A stretch of DNA of 64,000 bases from Serripes groenlandicus (lineage: Eukaryota > Mollusca > Bivalvia > Cardiida > Cardiidae): positions 8,502,486-8,566,485 of the forward strand of contig JASEVX010000010.1 of assembly GCA_031761405.1 (NCBI GenBank), written 5' to 3'. The position numbers and the translations under genes are program-made. This document shows positions 50,241 through 63,873 of this stretch, piece after piece. Position 1 is the first letter of the stretch. Each line of letters begins with the position of its first letter. Below the pieces are notes generated by a model that worked only from the letters and a program-made list of their open reading frames with translations, did no database searches and was not told the DNA's origin.

Positions 50241-51199
50241 TTAACCCTGAATTTGCTTTAAACAAAGTCTGTGCGATCTCTCCATTGTCAACATATCTAG
50301 ATCAGACAGCGACTGTAACAATTCACACCCGAAAAGAGCTCTGGTTAAAGGATAAAGCCCATTTATATATAAGCCCTCTTTAAAGAGTCCAAAGATAGCC
50401 CCCCTACATTTTCTATTAACTTTTTTGGCAACGAGAGAAGAGTTATTATACTTATTGCAGATTATGCCTAAATGGTTATATTCCTCTATCTCATAAATGA
50501 CATCGTTACCAACTACCCAGGGCCGAGAACTGCGTTTGAATGCACGCTTTGATTCATTGAAAGTGACCACTACACACTTGCCAGAATTGTATTGGTACCT
50601 CCAAAGACAAGAATACGTATAACATATATTAATCATTTTCTGCAAGGCTTTACTAGACAAAGAGAGAATTGTCATGTCGTCTGCAAAAGACGGGGCACAC
50701 AAGTGAGACCCTTCAATTTGGAAACCTAAGTTACGGTTAACTAACTGGTCAAGTAGTGAGTTAATATAAACAAGATACAAAAATGGTGAATCAGGGAACC
50801 AGTCAGAGTAATAACCATTATACATTACACAGCTATACATGTCGAAATGCATGGCAATGACTGTTTTTAAAAGCTTGTTACAAATGCCAAGTTCATTTAG
50901 CTTGTAAAAGAGACCATTGTGCCATACACGATCAAATGCTTGACGTGCATCTAAAAATCACGCAAATGATTTACTATTGTTCTCTTTGCAAAAATGTATA
51001 CTTTCTTTCAGAATGAAGGATGTCATAGCACTTCCCATATTGGACATAACCCATCTTGGAGAAAGTGTAACGGTTTATTAATTGACTTGTATAAACGTTG
51101 TAGCAGTACTTTCTCATATCATTTTAAGATAGATGATGAAAGGGTTATGGCTCGATAACTATTACGCTCGTTTTTTGGCTTGCCAGCACCTTTGAATAA
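50241..51199 (-). pseudogene. non-LTR retrotransposon reverse transcriptase, broken
   Basis: On the minus strand, polymerase blocks appear in the right order: 'NSYRAITLSSSILK' at 51119-51165, 'FLDARQAFDRVWHNGLFYKL' near 50940, 'LCAPSFADDMTILSLS' at about 50660-50710, and 'YNSGKCVVVTFN' near 50560. The aspartates of block A (FLDA) and of FADD are intact, but the blocks lie in different frames with stops between 50853 and 51118. The G-x-x-Q-G-x-x-x-S-P block is shortened: 'DWFPDSPFLYLVYINSLL' lacks the residues before SP. The 5' part is lost in the assembly gap. The thumb region reaches 50241. It is a dead LINE of the broad Jockey/CR1/I-like group. Confidence 0.85.
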
Positions 51200-51201
51200 C
51201 G

Positions 51202-51401
51202 NNNNNNNNNNNNNNNNNNNNNNNNNNNNNNNNNNNNNNNNNNNNNNNNNNNNNNNNNNNNNNNNNNNNNNNNNNNNNNNNNNNNNNNNNNNNNNNNNNN
51301 NNNNNNNNNNNNNNNNNNNNNNNNNNNNNNNNNNNNNNNNNNNNNNNNNNNNNNNNNNNNNNNNNNNNNNNNNNNNNNNNNNNNNNNNNNNNNNNNNNNN
51401 N
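51202..51401. other. assembly gap, 200 N
   Basis: Exactly 200 unknown bases, a conventional scaffold-join size. It separates the LINE from the second copy of the 40-50 kb segment, which begins in the middle of exon 3. Confidence 1.
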
Positions 51402-51549
51402 AACTGCTGTATTTTCTCATCCGTCGGGTCCCTTCCCTTGTACCAATCCGGGCAATTTGTAATAATTGTCCAGCAACTTTCTAATTTAGCTCTGGCTACC
51501 AGCTGACTGAACTTTGTATTCCTCAAATATCTCAATAAATACCGAGAAC
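51402..51549 (-). CDS. CRAL-TRIO exon 3, second copy, cut by the gap
   Basis: Identical to 40017-40164 where present; the last 12 coding bases and the donor fall in the gap. Exons 4-8 do not follow it in this window. Confidence 0.8.
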
Positions 51550-52275
51550 CTGTTGAAAAGGAAATGCATAACGGTCAAAGGGAAGTAATTCGGATCGTCT
51601 TGCCGGGCAGATTATTTTGTCGACGGAATTTCAGATGAATATATAAATGGCCTCCCATTGGACAAAAATGATGTTGTTGAAATTTGAAAGTTTTGTTTTT
51701 TTAAAACTATATTATCCTGTGACTGATTTGTAACTCTCGTTTGTTTTTGGCTATATTGAAACCTTAAGAGCAATTTAAAAAACATTCTGTATTTTCTGAC
51801 AAAAAGAGTCAATATAAGAGTTTCTGGTGCTTTTATAACAGTTTTAAGAATGGTCTTTCATAAAACAGGATTTTGTGTCATTGTGATTATTGGGAAAAAA
51901 ACATAACCCATAATACTGTAATGGTCGGCCATGTTAAATGAATTGCTTTCCTTTGACCTAAACTGGTAGCCTGTTGCTTTCTCCCTTTGTGTAGTCTTTT
52001 CTTTCCGACGATAACAGCAGGCTAATAGGAGTGTGTTCGCTAGACAATGCACCTTACCGTTATGCAAGAAAACCTTCTGCGAGAAACTTTCTCTTTTTGC
52101 CACAATGTGTTCAGCCCTACTCAATAAACGAAATTTCATTTAAAGAGATTTTCAAAAGTTTTGCCTTGACGTTTTCAAATTCGTCCGCTGCGGATTTGGG
52201 GTAAGAGGGAAAGGGTTAAAAAAAACGATAGAAAGAATAACGTTTGAAGTTCAATGCTCTGCGTTCGCTCTATAC

Positions 52276-52422
52276 CTGTTGGTGTATTTAACCATGGTTG
52301 TTGATTTATCCATTCCCGTAAAGTTTGAATAGCTCCATCCCTGTTCTTCTCGTCCTCGTTCAATTCAGATTTCGCCACGGATAACACCGCCTCATCTAAG
52401 TCTGTAACGTACTGTCCTTCAT
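52276..52422 (-). CDS. CRAL-TRIO exon 2, second copy
   Basis: Same sequence and splice sites as 40891-41037. Confidence 0.85.
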
Positions 52423-55400
52423 CTGTAAGATATAATTCCGTCCTAAGGAGAAGCAATCTCATTTAAACCAGACCTAAACCTCGTTAGCTCGTGTATAGAT
52501 CTGATGACTGCCCGATACAGGTCGTCTTAGATTGACCTTTGCGTCAGCCAATCAAATTGTCGCTTACCAAATCATACGGTGTAAACAGGTTAGACGACCA
52601 ATATAAAACAACGATATAGAAGAGCGATTATTGTAGAGTGTTCCGATTGTATAGCATGAGCGTTTGTTGTATCGCGCAATTACATTGGACATGAAAACCG
52701 ATCACGTGCTCATATGTATTTAAGTGTATAAGGTCAATTCGAGACGACCCTTTATAATCAAGTATACGTACAGCGAAGTTTTTTGGTCTGATTTAAATGA
52801 AAGTGAAGTAAAAGGAGCTAGTTGGCATTTCTGGTTTTAATTAAGCAATAGAACAATATGAAGTGAAGTACATCCAACCTATTAAGCTTTTTGGGTTTTT
52901 TGGGGGTTTTATTTGGGTTTCACGCCTTTTTAACATTATTTCAGTTCAGTTATTCATGCTCTCTGGATAAACAAACCAATGCTAGGCTGATAATAATGCA
53001 TTGTCCAAGAGAACTCTACCATTACCACCGCGTCGCGACTGGGGACCGAATCGATTCCAGATCCCCGACGCTAACCACTAGGCCACGGCGGATTCTCTTT
53101 AATAATGTATAGTAATAGGATATTGAAAGTTCATCCAACCTTCTAAGCTGTGTAGCCGTATACATATTTAGATAAATTATCCAAATGGAAGCGTACTTGA
53201 ATGTTACCTTGATTGTTTTAATTGTTTTTTCTAACTAACTAAATAGTGACAAGTTTATTCTCAATGTTTATAATGTCCGTGTGTAAATATACATAGACAT
53301 AGTTTTTATTTACGTTTACATATATACATGCATCTTGTAATACAAACAAATGAAGAACATAATTCCCTGGTTATTTAAAAAAGTAAATCAGTGTTTTTTG
53401 ATAAATACTTTGATTTTAACTTAGCTAATATAGTGTGAGAGTTGGCATTTCTGTACAGTGTATGTTCAGATCAGTTTGCGTGATACGAAAATCATGTACA
53501 GGTAATATAAATACATCCTGGTGAACTGAAATTTACTATAATAGTAGAGCTAAACGATGCATATGAACCGTTCCGCGAGAAAACCAACATTGTGGACTCT
53601 GCGTAAAGTATCGACCCAGATCAGACTAAGTATGACGCGCAGGCTAACCCGACCATACTTTGTTCGCCTCCTGTGAATTTTCTGTTTCAGAAATCATTAC
53701 TCTATACCCTTATCCTCCTGAAACGGAATTTGTCGGTCCCGATTAGCCTGCACGGTCTGCACACGCTGATCTGGGTTCATAATGTTGTATTTCTCTTGGA
53801 ATGGCTCATATGGATATAGTTAATTAAATGTATAAATGCATAATACTGTATTTAGGTCAGAGGAATGTATCTACAATTAAATATCATTGGTGTCAGTACG
53901 TCTGCTCCATCTTAGCAGAGCCTACACAAGTTGCAATCAGCTTCTATGAAGTTTGTGTAAGTTATATGTAAAAAGTGTAGATATGTGTGTGTGAATGCAC
54001 GTGCTGATCTTGATCTACACTGTTCACAACAAAAGCCAGCTTGAACAGTTTTCCATGGACGGGCTCATATGAATCTCACATCTTTCAATTTGTCGATTAG
54101 TTGAAGTTTAACATCGTTTCGATTTGAGCGTAGAGTATCAACCACGATCAGCCTAAGAATGCCGCGCAGGCTTACCCGAATAGACAAGTTTCACCTCCTG
54201 TGGAAATTCTGTTTCAGGAATCATTACTCTATACATCTATCCCCCTGAGAGGGAATGTGGTGGTCCGGATTAGCCTGCGCAGGCTGATCTGGTTCGATAC
54301 ATTACGCAGAGACCATTATGTTGGTTATCTATAGGAACGGCTCATTTTAGTTATATCACGGCGATTATCTACTCATGTGTTTCCTTATTTTCTCTCAGCA
54401 CATTCGTCCAAAACAGCTGCCTTCCTACCTACATAGACGCTTTAGATCATTAGTGGACGACGGACGACGCCTGTCAATTATCGGAAAGAATGTTGACCGA
54501 GTGAGGGTTCCAACTTAAGACCCCTGGATCAACCGCCATCGTCGTTACCGAATGAGCTTTCACAACAAATGAAGTTAGCGAAATCATTTAATTCAGAATG
54601 TTCTATTTTCTTTTCATTTTCTTAATTGTACTTAGTAAATATTTGGTTAGTCTGGTTCCCTGAGTTCTGATATCACATACAGTACCGATTACATACTGAA
54701 AGGAGAAGGAACTCCAGACTACGATTAGTTTTCAAAAGGTAAATTACGTTAGTCGGAGTAATTGGTAAACATTATATTTCGCCTTCAATAAATCATCAAA
54801 AGCATGATGAAAATGACTGGAATAAACTTTTCAAATGGGAAAGAGAGCAGTACTCTACATTAATTATAAACACAAACATGCAAAAATGTCTACACATTGA
54901 TCAATATGTGACTCGTATAGATATACATATACCTTTTTATTATAGACACATCTAACTTTGCGCTTCATCACATGTGTAGATCAAGCGATATGGTTCAATG
55001 TATGATCTTTCTGTTTCATTCGAATGTAATCAATATGTATGAGGTGAGCTGTGTCTGTGGAGCAGGACACTTGCGCGGAGTGGGAGGGGGAAAGATGGGA
55101 AGACGTGCAATATGTATATCAGACCTAATTCAGAGAGTGGAGTGAGGCAGGCCTTGCGATGGATATTGTAACATAATATCACCGTGTGGGAAAAGTGAGA
55201 GAGCTAGAGAGAGAGGAAGGAGTTTGGGAGAGATTGTTGATCAAGCAGACTTTTTCGGGGGAGGTAGGCTGAGTCTGTGGAGCAGGACTCTTCGAGGTGC
55301 CGGGCAGACATGCAATATGTATATCAGACCTAATTCAGAGAGTGGAGTGAGGCAGGCCTGGTGATGTGCGTTGAAAAGTAATAGAAGGATGTGAGTAGAT

Positions 55401-56838
55401 CAGTGAGAGACGCAGTAGATTTGACGTAGTCTTGTAGACACATGTATATTGTGAGTTTCTTAGACTATATGCTATAGTAGTAAATACTAGTAATACAATG
55501 CAAACTCACATCGCGAAGGACTTTTATTTTTATATACGGTGCGATACCCCTTTGTGTCACAAGATCTTTCACATTTAAACCAATACGTTTTCAAAATTAT
55601 ATTCTGCAGTATGTTTGAAAGGCTTAAAAAAAAGAATCGAAATAACCGACAAGGAGCTGTCGTTGTGAATTCTATGAAATCTGAAAATTTAAATAGCGAT
55701 ACAATGGCAGAAAGATATGGCCGGACATTTCCGGTTTATATTTTGCGGACTTCACGCAAAACGAATGTAAAACATGTTTCTACAAAAAGTAGCTACACCA
55801 CTTTTGCATGTAGACATTGAAATTCGACGTTCATTCTAAAATCTTGTTTGCGTCGGAAATTATCAAACATCAGGAAACTATGGGAGGGGGGGAATCTCAC
55901 AGTAGTTCGGCTAACTTCATGAACTTAAACGAAAAATCCAATTATTTCCAAGTCTGGTTTCATGCCATAGTTGTATGTTATCAATACTGGAAGTCCGAGT
56001 ATTGACTTCGGCCATTATTTCCCTAATGTCCATGTTATTACCTTTTATCTGGTATGAGTTTTTTATGACCGACCTTATCATAACACAATGGGAAGAGGAG
56101 CATCTCAATACTACCACTATAAAATGTTTAACTCCTTTTACTGCCGAATTTTACAAAGACGACTCTTCCATGTTAAACATTGGACCAGTCCATTTTTCGT
56201 ACAACAGCAATTTTGGTAAATTGTAATGTCTAAGTGGCCAACAATGCAGTTTTGTTTGCAAAATGGCTCTGTTGCATACAGCTTCCCTGCCATAAGACAT
56301 AACGGTATAAACATCCAGAACTGTGTATTAAGATGACCCGAAGGAATCTGGTACAGACCAATCTGACATGTTTACAAATGTATTTGAAAATCGCTCACAT
56401 ATTTTCGAAAGAGAAGAATGTTAAAGTTTTCACTTATGCCATATAATGCAAAATACCCAAGAACAATTTCTGCAAAATTATTTGAAAATAGACAAACAAA
56501 TTGGAGAATAAGATGGAAACCAGAATTCTGTTTAGATGTAAAAGATTTGAAGGTCATTAAAAGTGGTCATTGAGAGCATGCCAAGTATGAAATTGCATCA
56601 CAATTGACCTAGTGATTACAGAGGAGAAGTCGTTTGAACTAAATTACACACGCATGCAGGCTCGCACGACGGAAAAAGCGTCGTGACATAAGTTCGATTT
56701 GCTTTTAGTCAATCAAGCTAAAAATGTTCGGTTTGACCAATTAAGTTAATTTCAAAATATCGTCTTAAGCATCATTAATCGTTAAATGTCGCCTAGCTGT
56801 ATCAAGAGCACTGAGAAAAGCTAATATATCAAACTCAC

Positions 56839-56854
56839 CAGTTAATTCAGCCAT
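56839..56854 (-). CDS. CRAL-TRIO exon 1, second copy
   Basis: ATGGCTGAATTAACTG with the GTGAGT donor, as at 45452-45467. The upstream region differs by substitutions such as CCGTAAATA for CCGTCAATA. Confidence 0.75.
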
Positions 56855-57039
56855 ACTCCGTAAATATCACAGTCACTTTAACACACGGAAAACACAACTT
56901 CGCTCTTCAGTCGTAATGTAACTAGTTATGCGTGTTCTATTATTGGGCTCCGGCATTTACAAAAATAGCCCTTCGAATGTTTGAAAACAGTTTCGTTTGA
57001 CTCTTTCTCTCCCACTCTCTCTCTCTGTATACGAAAGGA

Positions 57040-57800
<761 letters not shown>

Positions 57801-59034
57801 AAAGCGTGATGAAGCGTACCTAGCCCCAAGGCGTTTTTCCTCAACAAATAATTTACATTGAGTTATAAAATACTAGTTTAATAAGCCAGAGAGTATCACG
57901 TGAAGATGATAATCGAGTACAGGCGATGATATTTAAACACATCTTACAATTTAAATCCGTTTTATACGTAAACGTACTGAAAGTTGATTTACTTTTTGAT
58001 TGAATGGTGTTTTGCACTGCCTTCAACACACGTTCAGTTATGTCACGGCGTTTCCTGGGTAAGTCATCGGTACTACTGGTCCATTAATTCTGAACCAATG
58101 AGTCCGTTTAAATTTGAGATATATTCAGACCCCCATTTTCCCGACACTCGACCTTTTTGAAAACCCCTCGGTTATTGTAGACTAAATAGATAGAAAACGC
58201 AAAATCTTAAAGTCCGATTTCTTCGAATAACCTTAGTTTGTGGGTATAGTGCATCGCATCTTTAAAATTAGAAGTAATGGTTTAATATCGATATTAAAAC
58301 ATATTGGGAAACGGATTAATTACTCGCTTTCGTTTGCTACAACAGCGTAAGAAGTCGTCTGTATTCGGGGAGAGTGTAAATAGACAACCACTGAGACAAG
58401 CTAATTTAATAAAGGTTATGAATATCAACTTCTCAGAGGTAATAGTAAATCACTGTTTTTTATTATATTTAATTAACATTTGTGTTAAACACTTTCCTTG
58501 AAACAGACGACAGTTTACGCCTTTGCAGCAGACTTTTGAAAACACTGTTTGGTAATGAGAAAGTGCTCAAGATGAGCAATTATCCCTGTCCCGGGCCAAC
58601 ATTATGTGTTTAACTTTCTATTAAATTAACACTTCCGATATTAGCGCTTCTTCCTAACTTGATTAAAAAGCAAACGACTTCGAAAATCTTATATCAAGTA
58701 AACTGTTATTTTCGTCTGCAAAATTGTGAAAAAAAAATTGTTTCCCCCCAGGTTTACTGAAATAGAATCCGAGTGTCAAACAATTTTGATCTCAGGTCAG
58801 TCCCCTCGTTTAGTGGGGTCAGGATCCAAACTGTTGCAAATATCATCAGCGGTTGGCGAAACCCGCCGCTAGCTTGCTAAGAGTTAATTAAGATGCATGT
58901 AATGAAACATTTTTTGTAATATAGTTAACGAAGGTCTGGACTGTTATGTATTTACGGAACATACCTTCACCTGTGTCTTGTTAGCCCTGAATGTCTCATA
59001 AACCCATTCCAAGCTTGAAGCACGTGGAGTAAAT

Positions 59035-59280
59035 CGAGGGCTTGGTGTAAAACGGTTGTAACTCGAATCGGTATTTTTTTACCAAGATTAATCACCCCGC
59101 TATAAAGTCTTCACAAGCGTTAAATCATTTTTCTTGGTAAACAATGGAAATTTAGGTGCCATTGCTCGTTCTGAGCAATGGCACCTAAATTTGCATTGTT
59201 TACAAAGGGGTCAAAATTGCCCCTAAACCAGGGTTTTCTAAATAGGATTTGAGTTACAACCGTTTTGCACCAAACTCTCG
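59035..59280. mobile_element. 246-bp MITE, present here and absent at 47812-47815
   Basis: The left end is 'CGAGGGCTTGGTGTAAAACG' and the right end the inverse of 'CGAGAGTTTGGTGCAAAACG'; inverted repeats run for about 33 bp. The target duplication is AAAT (59031-59034 and 59281-59284). Inside is a perfect 20-bp-stem hairpin, AAATTTAGGTGCCATTGCTC with a 5-nt loop (59148-59192). The empty site in the first copy reads GGAGTAAATGATTATTC. Confidence 0.92.
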
Positions 59281-59649
59281 AAATGATTACTCAAAACGGT
59301 CTGTTAAACGTTGGAATTGATTATAATGAGCAATAATTATTAATCATTTAGTTGCAATGTTTTCAACTCTATCAATAAATGAACCTGTTAAAATATTGAC
59401 AAATCAAACACATTCATTGACATTGTATCATCCATTCTCGCTTCTACCCGAGGAAAGCGTTGTATTCTTATTTCATTTAAAATGAATGATACATCAACGA
59501 GAGACAATTAAGAATGTCGAATGTACGAAGTGTTCAACTTATAAACCCGACCGTTTTTAGAGATTTTGGCAATCCGAGATATGCGATATATTATCATTGG
59601 ATAACTCTTTACAAATATAATCATATTGATTGGTTTTTAAATCACGCTT

Positions 59650-59733
59650 TCGTTTGTAGCAAGTTCCAGTTAATTGCCTACAAGGTTTTTAAATTAGTCT
59701 GCTTTATATTCGTTATATGTGGGAAAGGGTAAA
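59650..59733. mobile_element. family B MITE, right end
   Basis: 'AAATTAGTCTGCTTTATATT' and 'ATATGTGGGAAAGGGTAAAA', inside the ~245-bp stretch (about 59492-59737) missing from copy 1. Confidence 0.55.
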
Positions 59734-62149
59734 AATAAACTTTATTTATTTCACTGGTGCACAGCGACGGGGGCAAAATGACAACACTTTAAAGCTGTTC
59801 TCCTTAAAAGGGTTCGTCCATTCAAACTCTCTGAAGCAACTAGGTCGCCCTCATCAAACAAAATAAAAAAAAAAAATTGTTATCAAGTACTTTGATTGCT
59901 GCAGCATCAGAAAGGGGGAAATGTCAAAGCGTATATTTTTATTTTTTTTTTAAACCCCTTTTCGAATTCCTAGATAATTTGATTTGATTCAAACCATATT
60001 GATTGGTTGTAAGCCAGTTGGCATCCGAAAAGGGGTAAAATGACAAAACGTTTAAATTACATTCTAATGAAAGTGCTTGTCTGATGTTAAGATAAATTGG
60101 TAGAAGTGTTCACTTAGTGACTCTTTACATAATGGATTCATTTTTTGCATGATGTTTCAATAAGTTTAATCCTAAACTAAAAACCTTGTATTTTGCCACA
60201 ACACCTATATTTGCTAGCTCAGCCAGTAGTGACTCGGGCTGTAAATTCATGAGTTTGAGGTCGAATCCAAGCGTGTATTTTTACATCTCCAATACACCGT
60301 TCCCATCTGTACTTTCAGTGCTTTGATTTGTGACTAAATATCAGGCACTAATATATTATTGACGCCGCGTGGAAGCGCGACGTCAGTATGGGATAGGTTT
60401 TAATGTTGTACCATGGGGTGACGTAATCGCAAAGGGAGCAACCAACATTATTATTGTTAAGAAAAACTCTGTTATATTTTTGAAAAATAACAACCTTTAT
60501 GAATAAATAAATTGTATACCATGATTTAAGAAACAGCAAGATACAAAATACGTATGTCTTCTACCGTTATTACAAACAGTTAGACACATGTTATGGGTAT
60601 TTAATAACTTTCCCCTAACTTTCTAGGCTACGCTTTTTTATAGTTTGGTTTACGACCCGATTCATCAAAGCTCAGAAAAATGTTTCTGGCGATGTTTTTG
60701 CCTAATTACGATATTAAGATTTTTAAATAAATGGATAATCTTTAAAAAAATCAATGATGATTCATTTTAATTACTACATATTACAGTATAATTCTAGAAA
60801 CTGTAAAAACAACGTTAACCCAACTATGCAATACGCATGGCCGTAACGTGACCCGTTCTATTATTTGTAAATGCAGCATGTCATCGCTTGGCGATTTTGG
60901 TCATTCTTATTTAATAAACGACAAGGTTCCCATAGAGTAATTAAGTTGTCTTTGCTTACTTCCGCTATGAATACTTCGCTGTTTTCACGATTTCATCCGA
61001 TTTCTAAAATTCATTGGATTCGTACCCAGTTTTTCATGTTTCGTTCGAGATGAACGATTCGTACCAACAGGTTTTCGCTCTTTGCTCTTGGGGAACTGAC
61101 TTGACCATTTTCTTTTATTTATTTTGTTTTCTACTGGCATGTTCAAAACGATTAAAGTGACATTACAAACAAACAAAGCAGACTTAATAATTCCTGCTAT
61201 ATGTTGACTAGACATGTGAACTTTCATAATGCTCAATCTTGATCATACATATCTTTCTTTTCTTGTTTAATTACTTCGTAGTTTTTGTTTATATACTCCC
61301 GTTTGTGCTATCATACTTCTGTTAAACTGGAAGGATAATAGACTTCCACCTCTCCTTCCTAAGCTTGTGTCACACTTAACTTATAACTAGAGGCAATACA
61401 CCTTAATATATGTTAATATTTAAGCACCTATGTTTTTTCATCTGATGGATCTAGTTAGAGAATTTGAAACAGTTTATTGGTAAAGAAAAAATTGAGAAAC
61501 TTCAGCTTGTATGACACATTATAGTTGCAGTGAATGTTAACCAAATGGTTTCAGCACTAAACTTGTCATTTCACGACTAAACTTCACATGCTGAACATCA
61601 CATAGATCGTAGCATGTAAAACGTTCAATCCCTACGTCAATATTGACCCTTTCTGCTCTTGGTAACCTTTTTATATAGGCTATGGTAGCAATATAGGCAC
61701 ATCTTGGCCTTCTTGTTTGAAATAAAGGGACATTTGGCCTTCTTGTTCGAAATGTTTACATCCTGTCTGCTTGCACAGGTTAGTTAAATGTACTGAACTG
61801 CATCTGCTTCCTTTAAGTCATGCTTCAAAAGCATGCGCGGCGTCTTTGATGCTTTGCATCAAAATTCTTCTTGTATAATACTATTGTAATATAGTGTCCC
61901 TGCTAATCTAAGGAGCATTACAAATATGTAAAAAAAAAAAGACTTTGTACCGGTTTGTAAAAATTAATTGTTTACCGTTTCAATTCATGGCGAGGTCAAT
62001 CGGACATTTTCCCGGATGATTTCGGCAACCGTTCGGTAGTAATCGCTATCAACTTATTTGCCTAAATTGTGCACACACGCCAATGAAGTTACACCTTTTG
62101 CGGTAAACAAATCGAGCGGGAAAATATCAACTATCAGCTAAGAATATGT

Positions 62150-62735
62150 TATCAAACAAGAGGCCCATGAGGGCCTATGCTCTACGGGCATGGTTCTTTG
62201 GTCATCTTCAAAAGAACCGAGCTCTCATAACTACTATCTAAGTTTGGTGAAGGTCAGATAAGAAATGGAAGGTCTATTGTGTTGGTTATCGAAACGAACC
62301 AAGCTCTTATCAATATTTAACTTCTATCTTAGTTTGGTGAAGGTCAGATAGTAAATGGAAGCTCTATTGTGTTCACAAGCTGTATTATAGCAATTTTGAC
62401 AATTTCTAGGGCCATAATCCAGGCATGCAAGGGCACATCTGGCTGGTTTTCGAAAAGAAACGGGCTTTCATCAATGTTTAACTACTATCTAAGTTTGGTA
62501 AGGATCAGATAGTAAATGGAGCCTCTATTGTGTTCACAAGCTCTATTATAGCAATATCTGGCTGGTTTGCGAAAGGAACCGAGCTCTCATGGATATCTTA
62601 CTACTGCATAGATTTGATTGAGATACAATCCAAACTGAAGCCTGAACTGTATCGCGGTCACAAGCAATTGTTTGCGGATGCACGCACGCACGCACGCACG
62701 CACGCACGTACGTCCAAAAGGCGTTTGTTGGGTAT
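62150..62735 (+). mobile_element. tandem-core ('pearl'-type) element with (CACG)n
   Basis: The left-end hairpin 'AGGCCCATGAGGGCCT' is followed by four imperfect units beginning 'GAACCGAGCTCTCAT' (about 62215, 62297, 62457 and 62577). Units include 'GGTCAGATAGTAAATGGAAG' and 'TCTATTGTGTTCACAAGC'. The tetranucleotide run (CACG)n follows at 62680-62709. A core of tandem units next to a tetranucleotide microsatellite is the build described for bivalve 'pearl' elements. Assignment is by architecture. Confidence 0.65.
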
Positions 62736-62744
62736 TTTCCTTTA

Positions 62745-62945
62745 ATCTTCTCTTGTTGGGTATACCCAACAAGCACATGGTTCATTCCGTAATTATCTTT
62801 CTTTTACGGAATAAATAGCATTAATATGCTAATTAGATACCCATTAGACAATTATATATAAAAAAAAACTTATCGTGTTTTATAAGGGTAGTGGGTGGGA
62901 TTTACGAAAAAACACTACCCAACAAGAGTACTCTAGTAGGTACGC

Positions 62946-63024
<79 letters not shown>

Positions 63025-63033
63025 CAGACAGAC

Positions 63034-63076
<43 letters not shown>

Positions 63077-63236
63077 TAGACAGACAGACAGACACAGACA
63101 GACATAGACAGAGAGAGAGAGAGATGGATAGAGAGAGACACACACACACACAGACACAGACACAGAGAGAAAGAGAGAGACACACACACAAATAAAGAGA
63201 CAGAGAGAGAGAGAGAGAGAAATAGAGAGAGAAAGA
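62745..63236. mobile_element. GACA-microsatellite palindromic element
   Basis: The palindrome TTGTTGGGTATACCCAACAA is at about 62753-62772, then the pair 'TTCATTCCGTAA' and 'TTACGGAATAAA'. A third arm, 'CTACCCAACAAGAGTACTC', is followed by (GACA)n from 62945 and GA/CA-rich repeats to 63236. The build is the same as at 45721-46580, with different arm sequence. Confidence 0.7.
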
Positions 63237-63672
63237 GTTACATTTGCACATGCTAGGCACGAAGCAGACTGAAATATACCTCATGCGCACAGACCTGTCA
63301 TGTGTATAATGAAAAGGAAAGGCAGCTATATTTAAGTATATAGCGCAGGCAATCCAAGGCGCAGGAAGAACAATATCAATATACATGAAGTTCCCAACTT
63401 TAAGCACTTGACCGACACGAAATGGAAAGTGCTCGATTGCGACAGATGAAATGCATGCGCACATCGAAACATATACTCATGCAACCATTATTATGATAGA
63501 AGAATAAACAAATAAACAAAAAAACATATATGTAAGTATGGGTGTAAAGCCATACACGAAATATTTTATAGCAGTTTTTATAACATATTGTGCATGACTA
63601 AACATCCGTAAAATTATACCCCTTCACTTTCATTCAGAAATGTACATTTTTATTTATAAATGTACAAAGTAT
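63237..63672. other. spacer
   Basis: No recognisable gene or repeat; AT-rich near 63490-63670. Confidence 0.4.
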
Positions 63673-63873
63673 TTATACTTGCACAAAGTATTTAAAACAT
63701 GTCCATATAGAATGTAAATATAACGCGACATGCTTGTAAAAGGTAGCATAGTTGCCGTGTAATGCATTGTCTAAGATCGGGTTCAAACCGAACAAGGCAG
63801 CAACAAAATCATTGCCTTCCAATGGCACTAATACGTTGAAAACTGTTCTACCAAACTTGAATAATGTTCTGTG
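63673..63873 (-). CDS. possible terminal exon of an unidentified gene
   Basis: The minus-strand acceptor TTTCTTTTCAG is followed by 66 codons in phase 0 and a TAA. It encodes HRTLFKFGRTVFNVLVPLEG, NDFVAALFGLNPILDNALHG and a hydrophobic end. The composition is more protein-like than other frames in the window, and the polypyrimidine tract is good. I do not recognise the family; upstream exons would lie beyond 64000. It could still be chance. Confidence 0.35.
   Translation of the reverse strand, partial: HRTLFKFGRTVFNVLVPLEGNDFVAALFGLNPILDNALHGNYATFYKHVALYLHSIWTCFKYFVQV

Noticed and set aside
50241..50852. 203-codon frame as an intact gene
   Set aside because: It is a LINE reverse transcriptase without its QG block. 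Its upstream blocks are out of frame, so it is a pseudogene.
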